From Blastococcus colisei (GTDB lineage: Bacteria > Actinomycetota > Actinomycetes > Mycobacteriales > Geodermatophilaceae): DNA of 64,000 bases. This document shows positions 16,391 through 26,475 of this stretch, one piece after another; the stretch's first letter is position 1; every line of letters starts with the position of its first letter. The DNA lies in assembly GCF_006717095.1 (NCBI RefSeq), contig NZ_VFQE01000001.1, forward strand, positions 124,001 to 188,000, read 5' to 3'. The notes beneath the pieces are model-generated. The model had not been told where the DNA came from, made no database searches, and was given only the letters and a program-made list of their open reading frames with translations. Both the position numbers and the translations under genes were made by a program.

Positions 16391-18151
16391 GTGGCTCCCC
16401 CACGTGTCGCCGGCCACCGCCGCCGCACGCCCGTGACGCCCACCCCCGTGCTGACCAGCCGGTCCTGGCACGAGCCGTCCGCCCACGAGATCGAGGGCAT
16501 GGGCGCCGACGTCGTCCTCGACCTCGGCTGGGGCCAGCTCGTCTTCGGGCAGACGTTCCGGGACCTGCGCGGCATCGTCGACGTGCTGCGCGGCGAGGAG
16601 ACCGGCCGGCGCGACATCTGCGTCTACCCGCGCGACCCGCAGGTGCTGGTGGGGATGGCACCCGACGAGCTGTTCATCGACCCGTCGCTCACCTACCGGC
16701 TCTACCTGCACCGGTACCGCCCCCGGCCCGAGGTCATCCGCGGCGTCTTCGTGCGCACGGTGACGTCCGAGGCCGAGATGGGGGAGATCAACGACCTCTA
16801 CGCCCGCAACGGGATGGTCCCGGCCGATACGGCGACCATGTGGGCCAACCACCGGACCCGCACCTTCACCTACCTGGTCGCCGAGGACACCCGGACCGGG
16901 AAGATCGTCGGGACCGTGACCGGCGTCGACCACGCGCTGGCGTTCGGCGACCCCGAGGGCGGGACCAGCCTCTGGTGCCTGGTCGCCGACAAGCAGGACG
17001 CGCCCGCGGGCACGGGCGAGGCCCTCGCGCGGGTCCTGGTCGAGCGGTACGTGGCGCGCGGCCGCGCCTATCTCGACCTCTCGGTGATGCACGACAACAC
17101 CCCGGCCATCAAGCTCTACCGCAAACTGGGCTTCGCCCGGGTGCCCGCGGTCTGCGTCAAGCGCAAGAACCCGATCAACACTCCGCTGTTCGCCTCGCGG
17201 CCGCCCGGGCTGGAGAAGCTCAACCCGTACGCGCTGATCATCGCCGAGGAGGCACTGCGGCGGGGGATCCGGGTCGAGGTCACCGACGCCGAGTGGGGCG
17301 AGATGCGGCTGACCGTCGGCGGGCGGACGGTGCTCACCCGCGAGTCGCTGTCGGAGTTCACCACCGCCGTGGCCCTGAGCCGCTGCGACGACAAGCGGGT
17401 GACCCGGCGCATCATGCGGCGCGCCGGTGTCCGCGTGGCCCGGGGTGCCGTCGCCTGCGAGGGCGACCTCGGCGACGCCCGCGCACTCCTGGCCGACGTC
17501 GGCGCGGTGGTCGTGAAGCCGGCCCGCGGTGAGCAGGGGCGCGGGATCACCGTCGGGGTGTCCGACGACGCCGGCCTGGAGCGGGCCGTGGCGCACGCCC
17601 TGCAGTTCTGTCCCGACGTCCTCGTGGAGGAGCTGGTCGCTGGCGAGGATCTGCGGGTCGTCGTCATCGACCGGCAGGTCGTCGCCGCCGCCGTCCGGCG
17701 CCCGGCGGAGGTGGTCGGCGACGGGCAGCACCCGGTGGTGGACCTGGTGAAGGCGACGAGCCGGCGCCGCGAGCGGGCCACCGGCGGCGAGTCGAGCATC
17801 CCGCTGGACGACACCACCGCCGAGGTGGTCGCCGCGGCGGGCTACGGCATGGACGACGTCCCGCCGCACGGCGAGCGAGTGCCCGTCCGGCGGACGGCGA
17901 ACTTGCACACCGGCGGCACGATCGAGGACGTCACCGACCGGCTGCACCCGGAGATCGCCGAGGCCGCCGTCCGAGCCGCCGAGTCACTGGGCATCCCGGT
18001 CACGGGCGTCGACTTCCTGGTCCCCGCCGTCGACCGCCCCGACTACGTGTTCATCGAGGCCAACGAGCGGCCGGGGCTGGCCAACCACGAGCCGCAGCCG
18101 GTGGCCGAGCGGTTCGTCGACCTGCTGTTCCCCGAGACCCGCCGCCGCTGA
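16391..18151 (+). CDS. ngg: N-acetylglutaminylglutamine synthetase (GNAT + ATP-grasp)
   Basis: 586 residues combining an acetyltransferase with an ATP-grasp ligase, the fused enzyme that makes N-acetylglutaminylglutamine. The GNAT domain (about 115-275) includes LVAEDTRTGKIVGTVTGVDH and YLDLSVMHDNTPAIKLYRKL. The ATP-grasp domain (about 290-580) includes VVKPARGEQGRGITVGV, a lysine-containing nucleotide loop, DVLVEELVAGEDLRVVVIDR, and IEANERPGLANHEP near the C-terminus for Mg-ATP. I use GTG 16391; GTG 16433 is a possible later start. It is co-transcribed with asnO. The usual third gene of NAGGN clusters, a peptidase, is not here. Confidence 0.88.
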   Translation: MAPPRVAGHRRRTPVTPTPVLTSRSWHEPSAHEIEGMGADVVLDLGWGQLVFGQTFRDLRGIVDVLRGEETGRRDICVYPRDPQVLVGMAPDELFIDPSLTYRLYLHRYRPRPEVIRGVFVRTVTSEAEMGEINDLYARNGMVPADTATMWANHRTRTFTYLVAEDTRTGKIVGTVTGVDHALAFGDPEGGTSLWCLVADKQDAPAGTGEALARVLVERYVARGRAYLDLSVMHDNTPAIKLYRKLGFARVPAVCVKRKNPINTPLFASRPPGLEKLNPYALIIAEEALRRGIRVEVTDAEWGEMRLTVGGRTVLTRESLSEFTTAVALSRCDDKRVTRRIMRRAGVRVARGAVACEGDLGDARALLADVGAVVVKPARGEQGRGITVGVSDDAGLERAVAHALQFCPDVLVEELVAGEDLRVVVIDRQVVAAAVRRPAEVVGDGQHPVVDLVKATSRRRERATGGESSIPLDDTTAEVVAAAGYGMDDVPPHGERVPVRRTANLHTGGTIEDVTDRLHPEIAEAAVRAAESLGIPVTGVDFLVPAVDRPDYVFIEANERPGLANHEPQPVAERFVDLLFPETRRR

Positions 18152-18167
18152 CCTCCGCCGGCGCCCA

Positions 18168-18226
18168 GGCATAGGTACCTATACATGCGTCTGCGGCCCC
18201 AGAACGCATGCATAGGTACCTATGCC
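18168..18226. terminator. long stem-loop between convergent genes
   Basis: Arms of 23 bases (18168-18190 and 18204-18226) pair with one mismatch around a 13-base loop. Each arm contains its own palindrome ATAGGTACCTAT. It occupies nearly all of the gap between ngg and the convergent CoA-transferase gene, so it can act as a bidirectional terminator. Its AT-containing arms are unusual here and could also reflect a small mobile or protein-binding element. Confidence 0.75.
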
Positions 18227-18233
18227 CAGGTGG

Positions 18234-19331
18234 TCAGAGGCCGAGTTCGGCGCGGATCTCGTCGCTGTGCTGGCCGGGTGCGGGCACCGTGCCGACCGAG
18301 CCGGGGGTCGCGGAGAAGCGGGGGGCGACGTCGGGCTGCACGACCCCGTCGACCTCGGTGAACACGCGCCGCTCGCGGATGTGCTCGTCGCGGGTGGCCT
18401 CCAGCAGTGACCAGACCGGCGCGACGCAGGCGTCGGTGCCGGAGAACTCGGCCCACCATTCGTCCCGCGTGCGGGCGGCGAAGAGGTCGGTGAAGCGCTC
18501 CCGCAGGGCCGGCCACTGGCGCGGGTCGTTCCGATCGGGCAGCGTCTCGTCGCCGGCCACTCCGAGCCCGTCCAGCAGCGCGGCGTAGAACTGCTCCTCG
18601 AGCGCCCCGACGGCGAGGAACCGCCCGTCGGCACACCGGTAGACGTCATAGAACGGGGCGCCGGTGTCGAGCAGGTTCACCCCACGTCGGTCACGCCACA
18701 CGCCGGCGTCGAGCATGCCGTGGATCATCGTGGTGAGCACGGCGGTGCCGTCGACGATGGCGGCGTCCACGACCTGGCCCTCCCCGGTCGTCCGGGCGTG
18801 CAGCAGGGCGGCCAGGGCGCCCAGGGCGAGGAACACTCCCCCGCCGCCGAAGTCGCCCAGCAGGTTCATCGGCGGCGCCGGCCGCTCGTCGGGCCGCCCG
18901 GTGGCGCCCAGCGCCCCGGTCAGCGCGATGTAGCCGATGTCGTGGCCCGCGGTGCTTGCGAGCGGCCCGGTCTGCCCCCACCCGGTCATCCGGCCGTAGA
19001 CCAGCGACGGCTTCAGCGCCAGCAGGTCGTCGGGCCCGAGTCCCAGGCGCTCCATGACTCCGGGCCGGAAACCCTCGAGCAGGACGTCGGCCCGCTCGAC
19101 CAGCGCCCGGACGACCTCGACGTCGGCGGGATCCTTGAGGTCGAGGGCGATGGAGCGCTTGCCGCGGTCGAGGAGCGACGTCGCCCCCAGCGACCCGAGC
19201 ATGCCGCCGCGGGCGCCCCGGCGGTCGATCCGGACGACGTCGGCCCCCAGGTCGGCCAGGAGCATGCCGCAGAACGGACCCGGCCCCAGCCCGGCGAACT
19301 CCACCACCCGCACGCCCTGCAGCGGTCCCAC
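18234..19331 (-). CDS. CaiB/BaiF family CoA transferase, alpha-methylacyl-CoA racemase-like
   Basis: 365 residues from a GTG start. Likely epimerises the alpha-methyl carbon of branched acyl-CoAs (AMACR/MCR group), allowing beta-oxidation of branched fatty acids or sterol side chains. The N-terminal MGPLQGVRVVEFAGLGPGPF and LLADLGADVVRIDR are characteristic. The three catalytic residues of mycobacterial MCR are matched by His130 (GHDIGY), Asp160 (LLGDFGGGG) and Glu245 (GALEEQFY), each displaced by four positions. The transferases of the same fold use a single Asp, so racemase is the better call. It is a lone gene. Confidence 0.88.
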   Translation of the reverse strand: MGPLQGVRVVEFAGLGPGPFCGMLLADLGADVVRIDRRGARGGMLGSLGATSLLDRGKRSIALDLKDPADVEVVRALVERADVLLEGFRPGVMERLGLGPDDLLALKPSLVYGRMTGWGQTGPLASTAGHDIGYIALTGALGATGRPDERPAPPMNLLGDFGGGGVFLALGALAALLHARTTGEGQVVDAAIVDGTAVLTTMIHGMLDAGVWRDRRGVNLLDTGAPFYDVYRCADGRFLAVGALEEQFYAALLDGLGVAGDETLPDRNDPRQWPALRERFTDLFAARTRDEWWAEFSGTDACVAPVWSLLEATRDEHIRERRVFTEVDGVVQPDVAPRFSATPGSVGTVPAPGQHSDEIRAELGL

Positions 19332-19432
19332 GCCGATTCCCTCCCCGGTGTGGGGCCGCCGTCGTGCGACCCTCTCGGGGGCATGCTGCCCGACGCGATC
19401 ACGGGTCCGGACAGAGGGAGGGCGCGGCGCCG

Positions 19433-19804
19433 ATGGCGTACCTGCTGGCGGCGCTGGGTGGTGCCCTCGGCGCGCTGGCGCGCTGGGCGGTCGCCGAGGT
19501 GCTGCCCTCCCCCGCCGGTTGGCCGTGGGCCACGCTGCTGGTCAACCTGACCGGTTGCTTCCTGCTCGGCGCCCTGCTCGCCGTCCTCGCCACGCGGTCC
19601 TCGGAGCCGTCCTGGACGCGTCCGTTCCTCGGGGTCGGCGTGCTCGGTGGCTACACGACGTACTCCACCTTCGCGGTCGAGGTGGTCGACCTGCTCGACG
19701 ACGGGGCCCTCGCCCTGGCCGTCGGCTACGTGCTCCTGTCGACGCTCGGTGGCGTGGCCGCCGTCGCTCTCGGCGCGGTGGCGGCACGGCGGGCGGCTCG
19801 GTGA
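19433..19804 (+). CDS. crcB: fluoride efflux channel subunit CrcB/FluC (first copy)
   Basis: 123 residues, four TM helices. Exports fluoride as a dual-topology or paired dimer. The conserved pore features are present: GALGALARW at the N-terminus, LLVNLTGCFLLG (pore Asn) and GVLGGYTTYSTF (Phe-box and Na-binding loop). ATG 19433 follows a purine-rich GAGGGAGG at some distance. Its stop overlaps the start of the second copy (GTGA), giving the co-translated pair common in Gram-positive bacteria, where the two subunits insert in opposite orientation. Confidence 0.93.
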   Translation: MAYLLAALGGALGALARWAVAEVLPSPAGWPWATLLVNLTGCFLLGALLAVLATRSSEPSWTRPFLGVGVLGGYTTYSTFAVEVVDLLDDGALALAVGYVLLSTLGGVAAVALGAVAARRAAR

Positions 19805-20154
19805 CGCCGCTGCTGGTGGTCATGGGTGCCGCCGCGGGGGCTCCGCTGCGGCTGCTCGCGACCAGGCTGGCTGCGCGCCGGGACGGCGACCCCGCGCGCG
19901 GCACGCTCGCGGTCAACGTGGTGGGCAGCGCCCTGCTGGGGGTCCTGCTCGGCCTGGCCGACCTCTCCCCCGCCGTCCTGGCGCTGGTCGGCACCGGCTT
20001 CTGCGGGACGCTCACCACCTTCTCGACCTTCGGCGCCGACGTCGTCCGGCTGCTCGAGGAGCGGGCGCTCGCGCGGGCGCTGGGTTATCTCGCGGCCACC
20101 CTCGTGCTCGGACTGGGGGTGGCGGCGGCCGGCTACGCACTGACCGCATCCTGA
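19801..20154 (+). CDS. crcB: fluoride efflux channel subunit CrcB/FluC (second copy)
   Basis: 117 residues from GTG 19801, overlapping the first copy by four bases. Conserved [15 protein letters not shown] and [14 protein letters not shown] match the pore and central Phe-box of FluC. Sequence divergence between the two copies fits an obligate heterodimer with fixed opposite topology. I looked for a fluoride riboswitch in the roughly 100 bases before the first copy and could not recognise one. Confidence 0.92.
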   Translation: MTPLLVVMGAAAGAPLRLLATRLAARRDGDPARGTLAVNVVGSALLGVLLGLADLSPAVLALVGTGFCGTLTTFSTFGADVVRLLEERALARALGYLAATLVLGLGVAAAGYALTAS

Positions 20155-20215
20155 TCGGCGACGTGCCGGGGCCGGAGGGCGGGACCGGCGGCGGCTCAGT
20201 AGGGTCGGGGGCGGT

Positions 20216-21721
20216 ATGGCGGACAACGACGGGGACGACGGCACGGGCGACGGCGTGGGGGCGGACAGCCCCGTGGTCGTCGTCGCGAACCGGCTGCCGG
20301 TCGACCAGGTCACCGGGGCCGACGGCGAACCGCGATGGCAGCGCAGCCCCGGCGGGCTCGTCACCGCGCTGGAACCGTTCGTCGCGGGCCGCGGCGGGGC
20401 CTGGGTCGGCTGGTCGGGCTCGGCCGGCGAGGCGCCCGAGCCCTTCGAGTCCGGTGGCATGTCGCTGATCCCGGTCGCCCTCACCGACGACGAGGTGGAC
20501 CGCTACTACGAGGGCATGTCCAACGCCTCGCTGTGGCCGCTCTACCACGACGTCGTCGAAAAGCCCGAGTACCACCGGAACTGGTGGGACACCTACGTCC
20601 AGGTCAACAAGCGCTTCGCCCAGCGGGCCGCGGAGGTGGCCGCGGAGAACGCGATCGTGTGGGTGCACGACTACCAGTTGCAGCTGGTCCCCGCGCTCCT
20701 GCGCCAGCAGCGGCCGGACCTGACGATCGGGTTCTTCCTGCACATCCCCTTCCCGCCCTACGAGCTGTTCACCCAGCTGCCCTGGCGCTCGGCGATCGTC
20801 GAAGGTCTGCTCGGCGCCGACCTCGTCGGCTTCCAGCGGCCCGCCGCGGCGCAGAACTTCGTCCAGCTCGCCCGGCGGCTGCACGACCTGCCGGCCCGCG
20901 GTCAGGTGGTCGAGTACGACGGCCGTACCGTCGCCGCCCGGGCCTTCCCCATCTCCATCGACGTGGCGGCCTTCGACGAGCTGGCTCGCTCCCCCGAGGT
21001 CCTCGCGCGGGCGAAGGAGATCCGCGAGGAGCTCGGCAGCCCGTCCACGATCATCCTGGGCGTCGACCGGCTCGACTACACCAAGGGGATCGGCGTCCGC
21101 CTGGAGGCCTTCGAGGAGCTGCTCGAGGACGGCGCCGTCGAGGCGCCCGACACCGTGCTGGTCCAGGTCGCCACGCCCAGCCGCGAGCGCGTCGAGCACT
21201 ACGTCCACATGCGGGAGACCATCGAGCAGCAGGTCGGCCACATCAACGGGGTCTTCGGCTCGATCGCCGGGCCGGCGGTGCACTACTTCAACCAGTCGAT
21301 GCCGCGGGAGGAGCTGGCCGCTCTCTACCGCGCCGCCGACGTGATGCTGGTGACCCCGTACCGCGACGGGATGAACCTCGTCGCCAAGGAGTACGTCGCC
21401 GCCCGCGGCGACCTGGGCGGAGCCCTGGTGCTCTCGGAGTTCGCGGGCGCCGCCGCCGAGCTCAAGCAGGCGTTCCTGGTCAACCCGCACGACATCGCCG
21501 GTGTGAAGAGCCAGCTGCTCCGGGCGCTGCGCATGGAACCGGCCGAGGGAGCCAAGCGCATGCGCGCGATGCGCAGGCACCTGTTCAAGAACGATCTGGA
21601 CCACTGGGCCAGCTCCTTCTTCGAGGCTCTGCGCAGCCAGGCCTCCGGCCAGCCGACCGGCCGCGCGGCGGGCCGGGAATCGGCTCCCTTGTCGGCGGGG
21701 CGCGGCGGGGCGCAGGGGTGA
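20216..21721 (+). CDS. otsA: trehalose-6-phosphate synthase
   Basis: 501-residue GT20 glycosyltransferase that joins a nucleotide-activated glucose (UDP- or GDP-glucose) to glucose-6-phosphate. Recognisable blocks: [22 protein letters not shown], the glucose-6-phosphate-binding [46 protein letters not shown] (nucleotide-binding Arg and Lys) and [14 protein letters not shown]. The stop overlaps the start of otsB, so the two are made together. Trehalose protects against osmotic and desiccation stress and complements the nearby NAGGN genes. Confidence 0.96.
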   Translation: MADNDGDDGTGDGVGADSPVVVVANRLPVDQVTGADGEPRWQRSPGGLVTALEPFVAGRGGAWVGWSGSAGEAPEPFESGGMSLIPVALTDDEVDRYYEGMSNASLWPLYHDVVEKPEYHRNWWDTYVQVNKRFAQRAAEVAAENAIVWVHDYQLQLVPALLRQQRPDLTIGFFLHIPFPPYELFTQLPWRSAIVEGLLGADLVGFQRPAAAQNFVQLARRLHDLPARGQVVEYDGRTVAARAFPISIDVAAFDELARSPEVLARAKEIREELGSPSTIILGVDRLDYTKGIGVRLEAFEELLEDGAVEAPDTVLVQVATPSRERVEHYVHMRETIEQQVGHINGVFGSIAGPAVHYFNQSMPREELAALYRAADVMLVTPYRDGMNLVAKEYVAARGDLGGALVLSEFAGAAAELKQAFLVNPHDIAGVKSQLLRALRMEPAEGAKRMRAMRRHLFKNDLDHWASSFFEALRSQASGQPTGRAAGRESAPLSAGRGGAQG

Positions 21722-22464
21722 GCGGCCTGCCTCCGGATCTCGACGCGGCACTCGTTGCATTCGGGAGCCGGCGGCCGCTCCTGGTCGCGAGCGACTACGA
21801 CGGCGTCCTGGCCCGGCTGCGCGACGACCCGTCGGCCGCCGTCCCGGAGGCGGGGGTCGCCGAGGTGCTGGCCCGGCTGGTCGACGCCGACCGCGTGACG
21901 GTGGCTCTGGTCAGCGGCCGGGGCGTCGCCGACCTGCGGACGACGAGCGGGCTGTCCGGCCCCTTCCGGTGGGTGGGCAGTCACGGGGCCGAGTTCGACG
22001 GTCCCCTCACCGGCGAGCTCGCCGCCCGACGCGACGCACTGGTCACCCAACTCGCGCCGGTCGTCGCCCGCGTTGCCGGGGCCCGGCTCGAGGTCAAGCC
22101 GGCGAGCGTCGCGGTCCACGTTCGACCGGTTCCTGATCGCGTTGCCGCCGCCGCGCTGCTCGATGAGGTGCGCACGCTCGCAGATTCGTCACTGACGATG
22201 AAGCCCGGCAAGGACGTGCTCGAACTGGCCGTCACCGACGCCGACAAGGGCAGTGCCCTCCTCCGCCTGGCCGGCGAGCTCGGCGCCGCCGCCACCGTCT
22301 ACCTCGGCGACGACGTCACCGACGAGGACGCCTTCCGTGCGCTCGGCGCCTCGGACGTCACGATCAAGGTCGGCGATGGCGAGACCGACGCCCGCCACCG
22401 GGTGCCCGACACGGCCGGTGCCCTCGCCGTCCTGGAGCGGCTGGCGGACCTGCTCGACGCCTGA
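21718..22464 (+). CDS. otsB: trehalose-6-phosphate phosphatase
   Basis: 248-residue HAD-superfamily phosphatase that removes phosphate from trehalose-6-phosphate. Motif I is DYDGVL with the nucleophile and acid/base aspartates, motif II is VALVSGR, and motif IV is [16 protein letters not shown]. Cap residues GSHGAEF and [10 protein letters not shown] are typical of the family. GTG 21718 overlaps the otsA stop (GTGA). It is the last gene before the 312-base gap that precedes the receptor array. Confidence 0.94.
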   Translation: MSGLPPDLDAALVAFGSRRPLLVASDYDGVLARLRDDPSAAVPEAGVAEVLARLVDADRVTVALVSGRGVADLRTTSGLSGPFRWVGSHGAEFDGPLTGELAARRDALVTQLAPVVARVAGARLEVKPASVAVHVRPVPDRVAAAALLDEVRTLADSSLTMKPGKDVLELAVTDADKGSALLRLAGELGAAATVYLGDDVTDEDAFRALGASDVTIKVGDGETDARHRVPDTAGALAVLERLADLLDA

Positions 22465-22532
22465 GGCAATCAAGTTGCGCGTGAGGGTGTCGTCGATGAC
22501 GTGCGTCCCGCGCTCAGGTCGCCGCCCTGCCG

Positions 22533-22542
22533 TTGTCGACAA
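22533..22542. promoter_or_regulatory. TTGTCGACAA palindrome upstream of receptor 1
   Basis: Perfect 10-bp palindrome, 244 bases before the GTG start, with a half-conserved second GTCGACA at 22619. The same element precedes receptors 2-4 and cheB. Confidence 0.55.
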
Positions 22543-22643
22543 TCGGTGGGCTCCGTCGCTTTCTCCCAGGTCGCTGGCTTTCTGCGCCGTTTCTCGGCTC
22601 GAGTCATGGCCGGCGGAAGTCGACAAAAAGTTAGGCGAAAAGC

Positions 22644-22678
22644 GCTGACCCGATCCAAACATCACAATTCGGGTCAGC
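22644..22678 (+). terminator. stem-loop, possible otsAB terminator or leader hairpin
   Basis: 10-bp perfect arms GCTGACCCGA / TCGGGTCAGC with a 15-base loop, 180 bases after otsB and 99 bases before the receptor start. Could terminate otsAB read-through or sit in the receptor leader. Confidence 0.5.
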
Positions 22679-22776
22679 CTTGAGTCTCTTAGACTTCCGG
22701 GTCGACTGGAGTCGCAACAATCATGGCGTCATCACATCCGGCGCGTGTACGCCATGCTCTGTCAGGACGGTCCCCC

Positions 22777-24384
22777 GTGAACTCCACTGCCCATTCCCCC
22801 GCCGCCCCGCGGCGCGCCGGTTGGTTCGCCGACCGCCCGCTGGCGGTGAAGTTCGGTGTCCTCCTCACCGTCGTCGTGCTCGCCCTCGGGGGCGTGCTCG
22901 CCGCCGTGGTCGTCGGCAACGCCGACGTCCACGAGGCGAACACCGAGCTCAGCAACCTCAACGAGGCCGAGAAGCTGGTCCTCCAGATCGACACCCGCGC
23001 CAGCGAGCTCAAGGTCGACGACTTCAAGACGCTCGTCCGGGACGACCCCGCGGCGCAGCTGACGGAGCTGGCCGATGACATCGCCACCCCGGAGGGCATG
23101 CTGGCCGAGCTCGCCACGATCCCGCTCGAGGGGCCGGCGGCCGACTCCGTCGCCGGACTGGATGACAGCTTCCGCGCGTACACCGACGCGATCACCGCGT
23201 GGGTCGACGAGGCGGTCGCCGACCCGGTGGCCATGCGGGCACGCTGGGAGGAGATCCAGGCGGCGAACGACCTCACCGACGGCGCCGTCAGCTCGGCGAA
23301 GGACGCACTCGCCGCCGAGAGCGACGCCGCCCAGGGCCGGCTGGACGACGCGATCGCCCGGTCCCAGCTGATCGGGATCGTGATCACGCTCGGCGGGCTG
23401 ATCGTCATCGGCTTGGTGAGTTGGGTGACCATGCGCTCCATCACTCGTCCGGTGCGGGCGGTCAAGACAGCCCTCGAGGCTCTCGCCGTCGGCGACCTGA
23501 CCGTCACCACGGGGATCCGGTCGCAGGACGAGGTGGGTCAGATGGCGGCGTCCCTGGACGCGGCGCAGGCCAGCCTCCGCGAGGTGCTCGCGGGTGTGGT
23601 CACCTCGGCGGACGCGGTGGCGGCCTCCTCGGAGGAGTTGAGCGCGTCCTCGGCGCAGATCGCCGCCTCGGCGGAGGAGACCTCGACCCAGTCCGGAGTG
23701 GTCGCATCGGCGGCCGAGGAGGTGTCCCGCAGCGTCGAGACCGTCGCGGCCGGTGCCGAGCAGATGGGCGCCTCGATCCGGGAGATCGCGTCGAACGCGG
23801 CGGAGGCCAGCGAGGTCGCCAGCCGGGCGGTCCACGCCGCGGCGACGACGAAGGCCACGGTCGACAAGCTGGGCCAGTCCTCGGCCGAGATCGGCAACGT
23901 GGTCAAGGTGATCACGAGCATCGCCGAGCAGACCAACCTGCTCGCTCTCAACGCCACCATCGAGGCGGCGCGTGCCGGTGAGGCCGGCAAGGGCTTCGCC
24001 GTCGTCGCGAACGAGGTCAAGGAGCTGGCCCAGGAGACCGCCAAGGCCACGGAGGACATCGCCAAGCGCGTCCTCGCCATCCAGGGCGACACCACGGCCG
24101 CCGTCTCCGCGATCGACGAGATCTCCCAGATCGTCGCGCAGATCTCCGACCGGCAGACCACCATCGCCAGCGCGGTGGAGGAGCAGACCGCCACGACCAG
24201 CGAGATGTCGCGCTCGGTGCAGGAGGCGGCCGGCGGCACCGGCGAGATCGCGGCCAACATCACCGGGGTGTCCACCGCCGCTGACTCCACCACCCAGGCG
24301 CTGACCCAGACACGCGTCGCCGTGGACGAGCTGTCGCAGATGGCGGTCGAGCTGCGCGCGGCCGTCGGGCGGTTCACCTACTGA
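22777..24384 (+). CDS. methyl-accepting chemotaxis protein 1
   Basis: 535 residues. Inner-membrane chemoreceptor that controls CheA. TM1 is at about 24-47, an extracellular helical sensor (about 48-195, four-helix-bundle type with two DDxxAT-like turns) follows, then TM2 (196-217), HAMP (218-270) and a long signalling coiled coil. The hairpin tip [20 protein letters not shown] that binds CheA and CheW is perfect. GTG 22777 follows AGGA; the frame opens at 22723 without an RBS. The C-terminus is VGRFTY, with no CheR/CheB tether pentapeptide. The sensor is unlike those of the next three receptors, so the ligand differs and is unknown. Confidence 0.93.
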   Translation: MNSTAHSPAAPRRAGWFADRPLAVKFGVLLTVVVLALGGVLAAVVVGNADVHEANTELSNLNEAEKLVLQIDTRASELKVDDFKTLVRDDPAAQLTELADDIATPEGMLAELATIPLEGPAADSVAGLDDSFRAYTDAITAWVDEAVADPVAMRARWEEIQAANDLTDGAVSSAKDALAAESDAAQGRLDDAIARSQLIGIVITLGGLIVIGLVSWVTMRSITRPVRAVKTALEALAVGDLTVTTGIRSQDEVGQMAASLDAAQASLREVLAGVVTSADAVAASSEELSASSAQIAASAEETSTQSGVVASAAEEVSRSVETVAAGAEQMGASIREIASNAAEASEVASRAVHAAATTKATVDKLGQSSAEIGNVVKVITSIAEQTNLLALNATIEAARAGEAGKGFAVVANEVKELAQETAKATEDIAKRVLAIQGDTTAAVSAIDEISQIVAQISDRQTTIASAVEEQTATTSEMSRSVQEAAGGTGEIAANITGVSTAADSTTQALTQTRVAVDELSQMAVELRAAVGRFTY

Positions 24385-24422
24385 GCGGGCGAGTGGCGCA
24401 CCGGCGCTGACCCGGACGACGA

Positions 24423-24453
24423 GGAGCGCACGACCACACCGGTCGTGTGCTCC
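24423..24453 (+). terminator. hairpin terminator after receptor 1
   Basis: 13-bp arms GGAGCGCACGACC / GGTCGTGTGCTCC (one G-T wobble), 5-base loop, 39 bases after the stop. The left flank is nearly the same as that of the terminator after receptor 2, showing that terminators were duplicated with the genes. Confidence 0.8.
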
Positions 24454-24499
24454 CCGCGCGTTTCCGCCGCCATTCTGGCCATTCCAAGACGCGGCCGAA

Positions 24500-24509
24500 T
24501 TGTCGACAA
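24500..24509. promoter_or_regulatory. TTGTCGACAA palindrome upstream of receptor 2
   Basis: Perfect 10-bp palindrome 174 bases before the ATG. A CGACACG box follows 56 bases downstream (24556-24562), matching similar boxes after the palindromes of receptors 3 and 4. Confidence 0.55.
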
Positions 24510-24673
24510 GAAGAGGGCCGGAAGGCAGTCACCTGACTTTCTCTGACGATTGCCGCGACACGTGTTTGATCCTGTTTCGGATCCGTACTGCGTGCGTCAC
24601 TCTTCCGCCGTCGGGCCGCCGTTCCCGACGCCGCCCGACTGCGAAGCCCCGCATCCGTCCCCAGGAGCCCGTC

Positions 24674-26290
24674 ATGACCGTCCCAGCCCGCACGACTCGA
24701 TCCGGGCGACCGGGTGGATGGTTCGCCGACCGTCCGATCGGGGTGAAGATCGGCGCGGTCGTCGCACTGCTCGCCATCGTCGTCCTCGGCACCAACTGGC
24801 TGGCCGTCGAGCGCATCAGCGAGATGAAGGAAACCCGGGAGGCCCTCTACACCGAGAACCTCCAGCCGCTCACCGCGTTGGCCGAGGTCCAGCGCGCGCA
24901 CGCCGCGCACCGTGCCCGCACGCTCGAGTACGCCGTCTCCACGCCCGAGCGCCGGGTGGAGCTCGTCGAGCAGATGGAGGAGAAGAACGCCGATCTCCAG
25001 GCCGGCTACGACGCCTACGAGCCGTTCATCACGGCGCCGGAGGAGATGACCCGGATGATGGAGACCCGGGCGCAGTTCGTCGACGCGGTCGCCACCCAGC
25101 TCTTCCCGGCGGCCGACCGTGGCGACTTCGAGGCCTTCTCCCGGGTGCAGTCCGAGGTGCTCCAGCCGCTCCTGCAGATCATCGCCGACGACATGGAGGC
25201 CGAGGGCCTGGCCCAGGCCGCCCAGGCCGCCGCCCGCAACGAGGCGGCCGCCGCCGAGGCGGACGACGCCATCACCGTCCTCCTGGTCACCGCGCTGGGC
25301 TCGGTCGCCGTGACCGTCGGCCTCACCGTCGTCGTCGTCCGCCGCATCACCCGGACGGTCCGCTCGGTCCAGCGCTCCGCCGAGGCCATGGCGACCGGCG
25401 ACCTCACCGTTGCGACAGGAATCACCTCGGCGGACGAGCTCGGCCAGATGGCCGCGGCCCTGGACTCGGCACAGGTGAGCCTGCGGGAGGTGCTCTCGTC
25501 GGTCGTGCAGTCGGCGGACGCGGTGGCCGCGAGCTCCGAGGAGCTGTCGGCGTCCTCGGCGCAGATCTCGGCGTCGGCGGAGGAGACCTCGGCCCAGTCG
25601 GGTGTGGTGTCGAGCGCTGCGGAGGAGGTCAGCCGGAACGTGCAGACGGTGGCGGCCGGTGCCGAGCAGATGGGTGCCTCGATCCGGGAGATCGCCTCGA
25701 ACGCCGCGGAGGCCAGCGAGGTCGCCGCCCGGGCCGTGACCGCCGCCGAGACCACCACCGCGACGGTCGCCAAGCTGGGTGACTCCTCGGCCGAGATCGG
25801 CAACGTCGTCAAGGTCATCACCAGCATCGCCGAGCAGACCAACCTGCTCGCGCTCAACGCCACCATCGAGGCCGCGCGCGCCGGTGAGGCCGGCAAGGGC
25901 TTCGCCGTCGTCGCGAACGAGGTCAAGGAGCTGGCGCAGGAGACGGCGAAGGCGACCGAGGACATCGCCAAGCGGGTCCTGGCGATCCAGGGCGACACGA
26001 CCGCCGCGGTGGCCGCCATCGAGGAGATCAGCTCGATCGTCGCGCAGATCTCCGACCGGCAGACCACCATCGCCTCGGCCGTGGAGGAGCAGACCGCCAC
26101 CACCAGCGAGATGTCCCGCTCGGTGCAGGAGGCGGCCAGCGGCACCGGCGAGATCGCCACGAACATCACCGGCGTCTCCACCGCCGCGGAGTCGACCACG
26201 CAGGCGCTGACCCAGACCCGCACCGCGGTCGACGAGCTGTCCCGGATGGCAGCGGACCTGCGCACGACCGTCGGGAAGTTCTCCTACTGA
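24674..26290 (+). CDS. methyl-accepting chemotaxis protein 2
   Basis: 538 residues. ATG 24674 is six bases after AGGAG. TM1 at about 22-43, a sensor of the 4HB_MCP type to about 195 (rich in Glu, Arg and Gln), TM2 199-221, then HAMP and the signalling domain. From about residue 265 to the end it is almost identical to receptors 3 and 4 in protein and DNA. N-terminus [11 protein letters not shown] is shared with receptor 4, pointing to recent duplication. Hairpin tip intact; C-terminus VGKFSY. Ligand unknown. Confidence 0.93.
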   Translation: MTVPARTTRSGRPGGWFADRPIGVKIGAVVALLAIVVLGTNWLAVERISEMKETREALYTENLQPLTALAEVQRAHAAHRARTLEYAVSTPERRVELVEQMEEKNADLQAGYDAYEPFITAPEEMTRMMETRAQFVDAVATQLFPAADRGDFEAFSRVQSEVLQPLLQIIADDMEAEGLAQAAQAAARNEAAAAEADDAITVLLVTALGSVAVTVGLTVVVVRRITRTVRSVQRSAEAMATGDLTVATGITSADELGQMAAALDSAQVSLREVLSSVVQSADAVAASSEELSASSAQISASAEETSAQSGVVSSAAEEVSRNVQTVAAGAEQMGASIREIASNAAEASEVAARAVTAAETTTATVAKLGDSSAEIGNVVKVITSIAEQTNLLALNATIEAARAGEAGKGFAVVANEVKELAQETAKATEDIAKRVLAIQGDTTAAVAAIEEISSIVAQISDRQTTIASAVEEQTATTSEMSRSVQEAASGTGEIATNITGVSTAAESTTQALTQTRTAVDELSRMAADLRTTVGKFSY

Positions 26291-26328
26291 CCGGCCACCA
26301 GCCGCACCGGCGCTGATCCGGACACACC

Positions 26329-26362
26329 AGGAGCGCACGGCCCCACGGGGCCGTGCGCTCCT
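26329..26362 (+). terminator. hairpin terminator after receptor 2
   Basis: Perfect 16-bp arms (26329-26344 and 26347-26362) around AC, 38 bases after the stop. The gap to receptor 3 (26291-26656) contains this hairpin, the regulatory palindrome and no gene. Confidence 0.85.
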
Positions 26363-26465
26363 CTCGTGTCCCCAGAGCCGCCGGCCCCGCCACCCAGCAC
26401 TCGGTCGGACCCGCACCGCGGTCGACGAGCCGCGCCTTTCCCCTGTCAGGAATCGGGCGAGCGGA

Positions 26466-26475
26466 ATGTCGACAA
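26466..26475. promoter_or_regulatory. ATGTCGACAA element upstream of receptor 3
   Basis: Nine of ten bases of the palindrome, 191 bases before the GTG start, followed 55 bases later by TGACACG (26521-26527). AT-rich bases at 26545-26585 probably include the promoter. Confidence 0.5.

Larger units (their letters stand above)
22465..22776. other. 312-base gap between otsB and first receptor
   Basis: No credible gene. It holds a TTGTCGACAA palindrome (22533), a second GTCGACA (22619-22625), a stem-loop (22644-22678) and a relatively AT-rich stretch around 22615-22700 that is probably the receptor promoter. Confidence 0.6.

Noticed and set aside
14591-17947. 1118-codon minus-strand frame antisense to asnO and ngg
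   Set aside because: Same codon-bias artefact; no recognisable domain.
19332-19432. Possible fluoride riboswitch before crcB
   Set aside because: The short leader lacks the recognisable conserved pseudoknot core; nothing there supports it beyond gene context.
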